Source: CAZEGV01 sp964511645 | GTDB taxonomy: Bacteria; Bacteroidota; Bacteroidia; Cytophagales; JAAEPT01 | Length of the DNA: 14,930 nt | Assembly: GCA_964511645.1 (NCBI GenBank) | Contig: CAZEGV010000058.1 | Span: 1-14,930 of the forward strand | Direction of reading: 5' to 3' | Part shown: one piece after another, positions 7,263 through 14,701 of the stretch | Layout: every line of letters starts with the position of its first letter | How positions within the stretch are numbered: the stretch's first letter is position 1 | Program-made: the position numbers and the translations under genes | Notes under the pieces: model-generated | The model's input: the letters and a program-made list of their open reading frames with translations, nothing else | What the model was told of the DNA's origin: nothing | The model's database searches: none

Positions 7263-8405
7263 ATGTTTAATTTTTCTTTATCTGAAGAACATCAAGCCAT
7301 ACAAATGGCAGTAAGGGATTTTGCCCAAACAATATTGTTACCTGAGGTAATTGAGCGAGATGAAAAACAGTTGTTTGGTTCAGAACTCATCAAAAAGATG
7401 GATGAGCTAGGACTCTTCGGAATTTCTGGAGATCCCAAATATGGAGGAAGTGGGATGGACACTATTTCGTACACTTTAGCCATTATAGAACTGTCTAAAG
7501 TAGATGCCTCTGCTGGAGTTATCATGTCGGCTCATAATTCTTTGTTCTGTTGGGGAATAGATAAATATGGAACAGATTATCAGAAAGAAACTTTCTTGCA
7601 ACCAATGTACACTGGACAAGGATTGGGAGCTTTTGCTTTATCTGAACCAGAGGCAGGCTCTGATGCTACTGCTCAGCGTACTACAGCAATATTTAAAGGC
7701 GACCATTATTTACTAAACGGGACTAAAAATTGGATTACAAATGGTGGGACATCATCGTATGTACTAGTGTTTGCGCAAACTAATCCAGAGTTAAAACATA
7801 AAGGGATTGAGTGTTTTATCGTAGATAAAAAATCTGAGGGATTTGATATATCACCAAAAGAAAACAAAATGGGAATTCGTGCTTCTGACACTCATTCTTT
7901 GCTTTTTAATGATGTAAGAGTACCTATCGAAAATAAAATTGGGAATGGAGAGTTTGGGTTCAAATTAGCAATGAAAATACTTGACGGAGGCAGAATAGGT
8001 ATTGCGGCACAAGCAATAGGTATTGCAGAAGGAGCTTATGATTTATCCTTACAGTATTCTAAAGAGAGAGAATCTTTCGGGAAACCAATTGCAAGACATC
8101 AAGCAATACAGTTTAAGCTAGCACAAATGGCTACAGATATAGAGATGTCAAAACTACTCTTATACAAAGCGGCTTACCTTAAAGACCAAGGGAAACCTTA
8201 TACTAAAGAGGCAGCAATGGTTAAGTATTATGCAGCAGAAATGGCTATGAAAGCAACTACTGAGGCAGTACAAATACATGGTGGATATGGATATGTAAAA
8301 GAATATCATGTAGAGCGTATGATGAGAGATGCCAAAATTACTCAAATATATGAGGGTACATCCGAAATACAACAATTGGTGATTGCACGAGAATTACTTA
8401 AATGA
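7263..8405 (+). CDS. Short-chain acyl-CoA dehydrogenase (butyryl-CoA dehydrogenase type)
   Basis: An FAD enzyme that inserts the 2,3-trans double bond into acyl-CoA, the first step of fatty-acid beta-oxidation; it passes electrons to electron-transfer flavoprotein. The 380 residues match the family. The N-terminal helical domain covers about 1-115, the beta domain about 120-225 with signature AFALSEPEAGSDA (123-135) and the FAD-contacting WITNGG (157-162), and the C-terminal helical domain about 230-380 with QIHGGYGYVKEYHVERMMRD (337-356). The catalytic base is Glu364 in QIYEGTSEIQ, the position used by short-chain and butyryl-CoA enzymes. There is no signal peptide; it is cytoplasmic. The stop overlaps the next start in ATGA. 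Exact chain-length preference cannot be read from the sequence. No other beta-oxidation genes lie nearby. Confidence 0.93.
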   Translation: MFNFSLSEEHQAIQMAVRDFAQTILLPEVIERDEKQLFGSELIKKMDELGLFGISGDPKYGGSGMDTISYTLAIIELSKVDASAGVIMSAHNSLFCWGIDKYGTDYQKETFLQPMYTGQGLGAFALSEPEAGSDATAQRTTAIFKGDHYLLNGTKNWITNGGTSSYVLVFAQTNPELKHKGIECFIVDKKSEGFDISPKENKMGIRASDTHSLLFNDVRVPIENKIGNGEFGFKLAMKILDGGRIGIAAQAIGIAEGAYDLSLQYSKERESFGKPIARHQAIQFKLAQMATDIEMSKLLLYKAAYLKDQGKPYTKEAAMVKYYAAEMAMKATTEAVQIHGGYGYVKEYHVERMMRDAKITQIYEGTSEIQQLVIARELLK

Positions 8406-8629
8406 TACAGGGGAAAGATTTAATTGATTTGGCACATGCTAGAATGCACTTTGGGAAATATAAAGGGACTTTACTGGTGAATATACCTGAATCTTACTAT
8501 GTTTGGTTCAAGCAAAAAGGATTTCCAGAGGGGAAATTAGGAATGCAAATTGCCGCTATGTATGAAATCAAACTCAATGGCTTAGAAGACATTATTTATA
8601 AAGTACAACGGGATTTTCCAAAAAATTAG
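8402..8629 (+). CDS. DUF3820 family small protein
   Basis: A 75-residue cytoplasmic protein of the DUF3820 family, which some databases label putative quorum-sensing-regulated virulence factor without, to my knowledge, a proven biochemical role. The family hallmark is MHFGKYKGTLLVNIPESYYVWF (residues 16 onward), followed by a KGFPEGKLG segment and a helix containing MYEIKLNGLEDI. It may be a small nucleic-acid or protein-binding module, since similar segments occur next to exonuclease domains in other bacteria; that is a weak inference. Its ATG lies within the stop of the acyl-CoA dehydrogenase gene (ATGA at 8402-8405), so translation is probably coupled. Its TAG stop at 8627-8629 overlaps the stop codon of the convergent permease gene. 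Confidence 0.85.
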   Translation: MIQGKDLIDLAHARMHFGKYKGTLLVNIPESYYVWFKQKGFPEGKLGMQIAAMYEIKLNGLEDIIYKVQRDFPKN

Positions 8630-9438
8630 ATCATCATCTCTACTACTTTTTTAGCTATAAACAGCAACATAAAAGTCACATAAACCCAAGAAATAACTTT
8701 AGGGGATAATCGAGATGACCAACGGGTGGCTAATGTTGAAGCAATTACAACTCCTACACTAATAGGTAATACAACTGAAGGGAAAATCAAACCCACAGCC
8801 GACTTGGGCACAATAGCGATACTTGAGGTATAAAAACTATAAATAAGAGCAACTAAAGCGGTAATGGAAATTACTCCTAAAGAAATAGATTTAGCAATTC
8901 TTATATCTATTTTGTAAAACCCATTCATAATAGGCACCATAACTACTCCTCCTCCAAATCCAGATAAAGAAGCAACTACTCCGCCGAGTAAGCCTGTAAG
9001 TGAAAGTTTTGATTTACTGACTTGGCTAATATCTTTTGGTATAATCTCGATGCTTCTAAAAACTTTATAAACCATGTACAGCAGAAGTGTTACTATGATA
9101 ATGTCATAACGTTCTCTAGAAAAAAAGCTTTGCTCTACTATAAACTTTAAGGTGAGAATAGTAAATACACTAGCAGGAAGTCCTAACCATAATACTGATT
9201 TAATATAAAAATCTTTACAGCGGATATTTTCGATATTAGCCGAAAGACTAGCAAAAAACACGCAAGCTAAGGAATTAACAATTACAAAACGATGTAAATC
9301 TGGGCTTAATACTCCTTCATAAGGCAAGGTGTATTCTAATATTAAAACATATACAATCCCACCACCTATACCTAATAGTCCAGCTAAAGTGCCACCAACA
9401 GCACCTAAAAAAATGAGAATATACCAAGATAGTTCCAT
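8626..9438 (-). CDS. TauE/SafE family membrane permease
   Basis: An inner-membrane permease of the TauE/SafE (DUF81) family, whose characterised members export sulfite, sulfoacetate or related organic anions. The product has 270 residues and about eight hydrophobic segments. It shows the internal duplication typical of the family: GLLGIGGGIVYV near the N-terminus (20-31) and SGFGGGVVMVP in the second half (159-169). The ATG at 9438 lies directly after the T-run of a terminator that ends the floA transcript, so expression needs read-through or a promoter inside floA; I cannot see a good promoter. The substrate is unknown, and no taurine or sulfur genes are nearby. Its stop codon overlaps that of the convergent DUF3820 gene, with no terminator between them. 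Confidence 0.9.
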   Translation of the reverse strand: MELSWYILIFLGAVGGTLAGLLGIGGGIVYVLILEYTLPYEGVLSPDLHRFVIVNSLACVFFASLSANIENIRCKDFYIKSVLWLGLPASVFTILTLKFIVEQSFFSRERYDIIIVTLLLYMVYKVFRSIEIIPKDISQVSKSKLSLTGLLGGVVASLSGFGGGVVMVPIMNGFYKIDIRIAKSISLGVISITALVALIYSFYTSSIAIVPKSAVGLIFPSVVLPISVGVVIASTLATRWSSRLSPKVISWVYVTFMLLFIAKKVVEMMI

Positions 9439-9463
9439 AAAAAAATCCCACCGAAGTAGGATT
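9439..9463 (-). terminator. Intrinsic terminator after floA with UUCG tetraloop
   Basis: Read on the minus strand, AATCCTAC (9463-9456) pairs with GTGGGATT (9451-9444), with one G-U wobble near the middle and a second at neither end, around a C(TTCG)G loop. A 7-base T-run overlaps the end of the stem and runs to 9439. The UUCG loop in this orientation is a very stable RNA tetraloop, so the element acts on minus-strand transcripts. It starts 5 bases after the floA stop and ends next to the permease ATG. Confidence 0.88.
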
Positions 9464-9468
9464 AAATA

Positions 9469-10443
9469 TTATTTAGGTTTTGAGATTGAATCTCTCATTT
9501 TGGTATCAGCATCTATATTTTTCATTTTGTAATAATCCATAATACCTAGATTACCACTTCTAAATGATTCTGCCATTGCCAAAGGTATCTCTGCCTCTGC
9601 TAATACTACTTTTGCTTTTGCTTCAGCTACCTTCGCAATCATCTCTTGCTCTTCAGCTACTGCCATTGCTCTACGCTCTTCGGCTTTTGCTTCGGCTACT
9701 TTAAGATCGGCATTGGCTTGATCTACTTGTAGTTTTGCTCCGATATTTTCTCCTACGTCTATATCAGCGATATCAATTGATAGAATTTCGAAAGCTGTAC
9801 CAGCATCTAAACCTTTATCTAGTACTAGCCTAGAGATTTTATCAGGGTTTTCTAGCACACTTTTATGAGAAGTTGATGACCCAATAGAGGTAACAATACC
9901 TTCACCTACTCTTGCCAAAATCGTTTCTTCACCTGCACCACCTACTAACCTTGAGATATTGGCCCTTACAGTTACTCTTGCTTTTGCCATTAATTGAATT
10001 CCATCTTGTGCTACTGCACTTACGTTAGGAGTATTAATTACACGAGGATTTACCGAAGTCTGAACGGCTTCAAATACATCTCTACCCGCAAGGTCAATAG
10101 CAGCAGCTTGCTCAAAGTGCAATTCTATATTGGCTTTGTCGGCAGAAATTAAAGCAGTAATGACAGATGTTACGTTACCTCCTGCTAAATAATGTGCCTC
10201 TAGCATATCACGAGTAAGGTAAGTAATACCTGCTTTGTGTGAAGTAATTAAAGAGTTAACAATTACAGACGGTGGCACCTTACGAATACGCATAAATAAT
10301 AGCTGAATCAAATTGACACTTACACCACTCAATAAAGCAGAAAGCCATAAACCAAGGATTTGAAACATCATAATGAATAGAATAAATCCTATAATTCCTA
10401 ATACGATTACTAGGACAAAAGATCCACTTAATAAAAGAGTCAT
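9469..10443 (-). CDS. floA: Flotillin-like protein FloA
   Basis: A membrane scaffold protein of the FloA (YqfA) family; in Bacillus subtilis FloA organises functional membrane microdomains and affects membrane fluidity, signalling and secretion. The 324 residues match the family. A hydrophobic N-terminal region (about 5-50) anchors it, followed by the SPFH/PHB-like core (about 55-235) with VNPRVINTPNVSAVAQDGIQ (131-150) and RLVGGAGEETILARVGEGIV (165-184), both highly conserved. An Ala/Glu-rich coiled coil follows (about 236-292), typical for oligomerisation. The nfeD gene lies 12 bases upstream, the usual partner arrangement. A strong terminator follows the stop. The floA name follows sequence similarity; function in this organism is inferred. 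Confidence 0.95.
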   Translation of the reverse strand: MTLLLSGSFVLVIVLGIIGFILFIMMFQILGLWLSALLSGVSVNLIQLLFMRIRKVPPSVIVNSLITSHKAGITYLTRDMLEAHYLAGGNVTSVITALISADKANIELHFEQAAAIDLAGRDVFEAVQTSVNPRVINTPNVSAVAQDGIQLMAKARVTVRANISRLVGGAGEETILARVGEGIVTSIGSSTSHKSVLENPDKISRLVLDKGLDAGTAFEILSIDIADIDVGENIGAKLQVDQANADLKVAEAKAEERRAMAVAEEQEMIAKVAEAKAKVVLAEAEIPLAMAESFRSGNLGIMDYYKMKNIDADTKMRDSISKPK

Positions 10444-10455
10444 ACTTTAATGTAT

Positions 10456-10917
10456 TTAAATTGGTTGAACGTAAATTTTATTTCCTTCGACTAAGATAAC
10501 AGTAATTTTTGACTTTACATCTATAAAACCTCCTTGAGATTGTATTTCGTAAATTTTCCCTTTAATTAAAGCATCTCCAGAAGGACGAATGGCAGATATT
10601 GTTTCTCCTTTATCGCCAACATTAATTTCAGGATTTTTATTTTTTTGATTACTCTCTAAGCTTTTATTAAGTGCAAAGAACCTCCAAGTTTCTTTTTTGA
10701 TAGAAATATATAAGGCAATCCCTACAAATACAGCCATTCCTAGTAAGACTAAAGTTCCGTATAGACTCCCAAACTGCTCGTATGAATAATAAATCCCTGT
10801 TAAGGACATACCAAAACCAATAAACCCAACAATAGTAGTGCCTGGCACAAGGAAGAATTCAACGAAGATAATCAGCACTCCTAAGATTAATAATATAAAG
10901 ATTGAAATCGTTTCCAT
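10456..10917 (-). CDS. NfeD-like membrane protein with OB-fold domain
   Basis: The short form of NfeD (nodulation efficiency protein D family), a partner of flotillins and stomatins in membrane microdomains. It has 153 residues without the ClpP-like protease domain of long NfeD proteins. Hydrophobic segments at about 5-24, 29-46 and 53-73 anchor it in the membrane. The C-terminal part (about 98-153), starting VGDKGETISAIRPSGDALI and ending NKIYVQP, is the beta-barrel OB-fold characteristic of NfeD. It is 12 bases before floA and 24 bases after the proS stop, so the three genes are likely one transcript. The pairing with floA strongly supports the assignment; the molecular role is not settled in the family. 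Confidence 0.92.
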   Translation of the reverse strand: METISIFILLILGVLIIFVEFFLVPGTTIVGFIGFGMSLTGIYYSYEQFGSLYGTLVLLGMAVFVGIALYISIKKETWRFFALNKSLESNQKNKNPEINVGDKGETISAIRPSGDALIKGKIYEIQSQGGFIDVKSKITVILVEGNKIYVQPI

Positions 10918-10941
10918 AATTTTAGAAGTATTGAGTGTAAC

Positions 10942-12417
10942 TTAATATGACTTTGCGAATACTACTCTTTGCGTAGAGGGTTTTCCTGTGTAAATACATT
11001 TGCCATCTTCCAAAGTATTGTCTAATGGAATACAACGAATAGTAGCTTTGAGTTCCTCTTGTATTTTTTCTTCTGTTTCGGTAGTCCCATCCCAATGAGC
11101 CAATACAAATCCCCCTTTATTTTCTAATACATCTTTCATCTCATCATAAGAGTCGACTTTAGTAATGTGTTCGTCTCTGTATGTTTTTGCTTTATTGTAG
11201 ATGTTTTCTTGAATTTCATCCAATAATTTTGGGATGAACGCAGCTAAATCGTCAAAATTAACGGTTTGTTTTTCTTTTGTATCTCTCCTTGCGATTTCTA
11301 CTGTACCATTTTCTAAATCTCTAGGTCCTATTGCGATTCTAATTGGGACTCCTTTTAGTTCGTACTCGGCAAACTTCCAACCAGGTTTGTGTGTAGTACG
11401 TTTATCATATTCAAAAGCAATTCCTTGTTCTTTAAGTTGTTTACCTAAGCCCTCTATTTTTTCGCTAATAGCCGTTAATTGCTCATCATTACGATGAATT
11501 GGTACAGCAACAACTTGTATAGGAGCTAAAGCTGGGGGCAAAACCAAACCATCATCGTCAGAGTGCGTCATGATAAGCCCTCCCATTAGTCGTGTGCTCA
11601 CACCCCAAGATGTTCCCCATACATACTCTAATTTATTGTCATTATCCGAAAATTTTACATCAAACACTTTTGCAAAATTTTGTCCTAAAAAGTGAGAGGT
11701 GCCTGCTTGCAAAGCTTTACCATCCTGCATTAATGCCTCTATACAAAAAGTATCTACAGCACCAGCAAATCGTTCAGATTCTGTTTTTACGCCTTTTATT
11801 ACAGGCATTGCCATATAGTTTTCTGCAAAATCAGCATAAACATCTAGCATAAGTTTTGTTTCTGCTACTGCTTCATCACTAGTAGCATGAGCAGTGTGTC
11901 CTTCTTGCCACAAAAATTCTGTCGTACGCAAAAACATTCTCGTACGCATCTCCCAACGCACTACATTTGCCCATTGGTTCACCAAAATTGGCAAATCTCT
12001 ATATGATTGTACCCACTTGCGATAGGTGTTCCAAATAATTGTTTCAGAAGTAGGGCGGACGATTAATTCTTCTTCCAGTTTAGCTTCTGGATCAACTATA
12101 ACTCCACCAGTGTCAGGGTCTACTTTGAGCCTGTGATGTGTGACTACGGCACATTCTTTTGCAAAGCCCTCTACATGATTTGCTTCTCTACTCAAGTATG
12201 ATTTTGGGATAAAAAGTGGGAAATATGCATTTTTATGTCCCGTATCTTTAAATTTTTGGTCTAATACTGCTTGTATTTTTTCCCAAATGGCAAAACCATA
12301 AGGTTTAATCACCATACAACCTCTTACGTCAGAATTTTCTGCCAAATCTGCTTGCTTTACTAGTTCATTATACCACGTTGAATAATCTTCTTTTCTTGTA
12401 GGGAGTCCTTTTGCCAT
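10942..12417 (-). CDS. proS: Prolyl-tRNA synthetase, eukaryote/archaeal type
   Basis: A class II aminoacyl-tRNA synthetase that charges tRNA-Pro with proline in the cytoplasm. The 491-residue length and the lack of the large editing insertion found in E. coli ProRS place it in the eukaryote/archaea-like group. The catalytic core (about 15-290) contains RPTSE (121-125), the motif 2 region RTRMFLRTTEFLWQEGHT (158-175) and motif 3 GVSTRLMGGL (272-281). The anticodon-binding domain spans about 296-400, and the C-terminal domain about 405-491 ends in the typical Tyr. That last domain often binds zinc through four cysteines; here only Cys462 and Cys474 are present (GKCIYTGKP), so the site is probably degenerate. 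It opens the minus-strand unit proS-nfeD-floA. Confidence 0.97.
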   Translation of the reverse strand: MAKGLPTRKEDYSTWYNELVKQADLAENSDVRGCMVIKPYGFAIWEKIQAVLDQKFKDTGHKNAYFPLFIPKSYLSREANHVEGFAKECAVVTHHRLKVDPDTGGVIVDPEAKLEEELIVRPTSETIIWNTYRKWVQSYRDLPILVNQWANVVRWEMRTRMFLRTTEFLWQEGHTAHATSDEAVAETKLMLDVYADFAENYMAMPVIKGVKTESERFAGAVDTFCIEALMQDGKALQAGTSHFLGQNFAKVFDVKFSDNDNKLEYVWGTSWGVSTRLMGGLIMTHSDDDGLVLPPALAPIQVVAVPIHRNDEQLTAISEKIEGLGKQLKEQGIAFEYDKRTTHKPGWKFAEYELKGVPIRIAIGPRDLENGTVEIARRDTKEKQTVNFDDLAAFIPKLLDEIQENIYNKAKTYRDEHITKVDSYDEMKDVLENKGGFVLAHWDGTTETEEKIQEELKATIRCIPLDNTLEDGKCIYTGKPSTQRVVFAKSY

Positions 12418-12432
12418 CTTTTTGGAATGCTT

Positions 12433-12460
12433 TTTGCTATTTTTAAATCAAATATATTTA
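12433..12460 (+). promoter_or_regulatory. Possible promoter for the secreted protein-glpD unit
   Basis: TTTG at 12433-12436 is followed after 16 bases by TATATTTA at 12453-12460, one base off the consensus and slightly short in spacing. A start near 12467 would give a leader of about 38 bases before the TTG start at 12506. The box overlaps the minus-strand -7 box of proS. TATCTTTA at 12491-12498 is a rival, with no upstream partner. Confidence 0.3.
12449..12456 (-). promoter_or_regulatory. Probable -7 box of the proS promoter
   Basis: TATATTTG on the minus strand (12456 to 12449) is an exact TAnnTTTG match placed 31 bases before the proS ATG, which would give a start near 12442 and a leader of about 25 bases. 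A clear TTG upstream element is missing at the expected distance (about 12476-12479), so the assignment rests on the -7 box alone. Confidence 0.45.
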
Positions 12461-12505
12461 TATGGTACGCTAAATTACATTAAAAATTAATATCTTTAAG
12501 TAGCA

Positions 12506-13150
12506 TTGAAAAATAAAATTATCATATCAATTATAATGACCCTATTAATGAGCATTGGTATCTTTGCTCAAGATGACTTATACGCCTCACGTAGGAAGCC
12601 AGGGAAAAGTCAAAAAACAATGATGGTGGTGGCAAAGAACAGGGAAGTAGCAGAGCTGTTTCATTTTGTAAGACCTCGTAATGGAATTGTGAGAAGAAAG
12701 ATACAAACAGACCCAAAATTGTATGCTCAGCCTCAATATTATCAAAGCCCATTATATAACAGAACTTATCTTAATAATTATAATACCTTACAGCAAGCCT
12801 ATACTTTTAACCTTTATGGTGGTTATCGTTTTATAAATAACCTATGGCTTTATCAAAACAGGTATGGAATAAACCCTTACGGATTTAATAACTACTTATA
12901 TAATCAATTTTATAACGATGGCTTAACGAGTAGGAGAATTTTAAAGAAATCAACCCTTCCAAAAAAAATAAATACGAATACAAGTCAAACTCAAAAATAT
13001 TCAGACAAGAATCGTTATTCTACAACAAATGATAATGACCGCCCTTCTACTACCAAAGGCAGGAATAGTGGTTTTAATGAAAATTATCATCAGCGTACGT
13101 CAAAGAGCTCTTCAAGCTCAAGTCGACCTCGAATGAAGAAAAAATTCTAA
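12506..13150 (+). CDS. Secreted, basic Tyr/Asn-rich protein of unknown function
   Basis: I do not recognise the family. The 214-residue product begins with a clear Sec signal peptide: basic n-region (KNK), hydrophobic core and a predicted cut after SIGIFA, between residues 21 and 22. The mature part is rich in Tyr and Asn at about 73-138 (many YN, NY and LY pairs) and ends in a basic, Ser/Thr-rich, probably disordered tail with six serines at 201-206 and a KKKF terminus. The start is TTG at 12506: a stop codon lies three codons upstream in frame, and the first ATG (codon 11) would remove the basic n-region. glpD begins 9 bases after the stop, implying co-transcription. Periplasmic or surface location is predicted; no lipobox or C-terminal sorting domain is visible. 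Confidence 0.75.
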   Translation: MKNKIIISIIMTLLMSIGIFAQDDLYASRRKPGKSQKTMMVVAKNREVAELFHFVRPRNGIVRRKIQTDPKLYAQPQYYQSPLYNRTYLNNYNTLQQAYTFNLYGGYRFINNLWLYQNRYGINPYGFNNYLYNQFYNDGLTSRRILKKSTLPKKINTNTSQTQKYSDKNRYSTTNDNDRPSTTKGRNSGFNENYHQRTSKSSSSSSRPRMKKKF

Positions 13151-13159
13151 GCAGGAAGT

Positions 13160-14701
13160 ATGTTTGATTACCACCAGAGAGCAAGTATATTATCGCAGTT
13201 ATCGGAAGATTTTTTTGATGTGATTATTATTGGCGGAGGTATTACTGGTGCCGGAATCGCTTTAGATGCACAAAGTAGGGGACTCAAAGTTGCCCTATTC
13301 GAAATGCAGGATTTTGCTGCAGGAACTTCTTCACGCTCTACAAAGTTAATTCATGGAGGTGTCAGATACCTGAAACAAGGGCAAATTGGGGTAGTCAAGA
13401 AAACAGGAAATGAACGAACAGTTCTTAAAAAATTAGCTTCTCACCTTACTAGACCCGTAAATGTGTTAATCCCCGTTTATAAATACTCCTCGCTTAAACT
13501 CTGGCAAGTAAAATTAGGGATGTGGTTTTTTGAACAAATTGTAAACATCACAAAAAAAAATGAATACAAATCATATAAACCCAAACAGGTAAATGATTTA
13601 GTGCCTGAGCTTAAAAAGAAGGATTTAAAAGGAGCCGTTTCTTATGTAGAATATCTTACTAATGATTCCAGACTTACTTTTTCGTGTATCAGAAAAGCAT
13701 ATGATTTAGGGGCTAAAACGCTTAACTACACTAAAGTTTCTTCTTTTCTATATGAAAAAAACGATATAGCAGGTGTGGCCGTAACCGATTTAATTTCAGG
13801 AAAAGAATTTAACGTAAAAGGGAAAATAGTCATTAATGCAGGCGGTCCTTGGGTAGATGAATTGCGAGATTTGGACAAAAAAGATAGTTCTTTGGAATTA
13901 ATTTTAACAAAAGGCATTCATATTGTAATGAATAGGACACACTTCCCTATTCAAACTGCTATTTATTTTGAAGCAGACGATCAACGCATGATTTTTGCAA
14001 TTCCTAAAGGAGACATTACTTATGTAGGCACTACTGATACTTTTTACAATGATGATAAACAAAACCCAGTAGTTACAGGAGAAGATATTCGGTATTTAAT
14101 CAATTCTATTAATCATAAATTTCCACGGCTTAATCTTTCTTTAGAGCATATTAAATCCAGTTGGGCAGGCTTGCGTCCACTTATTAATGAAGAAGGAAAA
14201 GATCCTTCTGAGATTAGTCGAAAAGATGAAATATTTGAATCTAACAGAGGGCTGATTTCTATTGCAGGAGGAAAGCTTACGGGCTATCGCCTCATGGCAA
14301 AACAAATCACAAATATGGTTTGTAAACGTTTGGGCAATAAGAAAAAATCACAGACTAAAGATGTTTTGCTTTACGGAAGTGGCATCAAAGATGTTCCTAC
14401 TTATATCAATAGCTTATGTTTGTCGTCTCCCCACGTAAGTTGCAAAGACATTGAAGACACAGTCTATTTATATGGTACTTATGCCAAGGCAATGATTGAT
14501 GAGTTGAATGCTTTAAATACTGACATTGATAGAGAAGATATAGTAATGAAATGGCTAGATTTTAGCCTCAAAAATGAAATGGTTTGTACAGCAGCAGATT
14601 TTTTTGCTCGGCGTACAGAGTTACAACGTTTTGATCCCGATACGGTAAAACTGACCGAAGAATTAGTTGAGGATAGGATAGAAGCGTATTTGAAGGGCTG
14701 A
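13160..14701 (+). CDS. glpD: Aerobic glycerol-3-phosphate dehydrogenase GlpD
   Basis: A membrane-associated FAD enzyme that oxidises sn-glycerol 3-phosphate to dihydroxyacetone phosphate and feeds electrons to quinone. The 513 residues match the family. The N-terminal FAD-binding motif is GGGITGAG (25-32), followed by the signature GTSSRSTKLIHGGVRYL (55-71). NAGGPW (226-231), TYVGTTDT (287-294) and IAGGKLTGYRLMA (368-380) are the remaining conserved flavin and substrate segments. The C-terminal helical domain (about 400-513) with FFARRTELQRF (481-491) is also typical. The ATG at 13160 is 9 bases after the secreted-protein gene; the AGGAAG at 13153-13158 is too close to act as a normal Shine-Dalgarno site. 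No glpF or glpK is present in the window. An 8-base T-run directly follows the stop, but without a convincing stem. Confidence 0.96.
   Translation: MFDYHQRASILSQLSEDFFDVIIIGGGITGAGIALDAQSRGLKVALFEMQDFAAGTSSRSTKLIHGGVRYLKQGQIGVVKKTGNERTVLKKLASHLTRPVNVLIPVYKYSSLKLWQVKLGMWFFEQIVNITKKNEYKSYKPKQVNDLVPELKKKDLKGAVSYVEYLTNDSRLTFSCIRKAYDLGAKTLNYTKVSSFLYEKNDIAGVAVTDLISGKEFNVKGKIVINAGGPWVDELRDLDKKDSSLELILTKGIHIVMNRTHFPIQTAIYFEADDQRMIFAIPKGDITYVGTTDTFYNDDKQNPVVTGEDIRYLINSINHKFPRLNLSLEHIKSSWAGLRPLINEEGKDPSEISRKDEIFESNRGLISIAGGKLTGYRLMAKQITNMVCKRLGNKKKSQTKDVLLYGSGIKDVPTYINSLCLSSPHVSCKDIEDTVYLYGTYAKAMIDELNALNTDIDREDIVMKWLDFSLKNEMVCTAADFFARRTELQRFDPDTVKLTEELVEDRIEAYLKG

Noticed and set aside
13153..13158. 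AGGAAG before glpD as a Shine-Dalgarno site.
   Set aside because: Only one base separates it from the ATG, which is too close, and Bacteroidota seldom rely on such sites.
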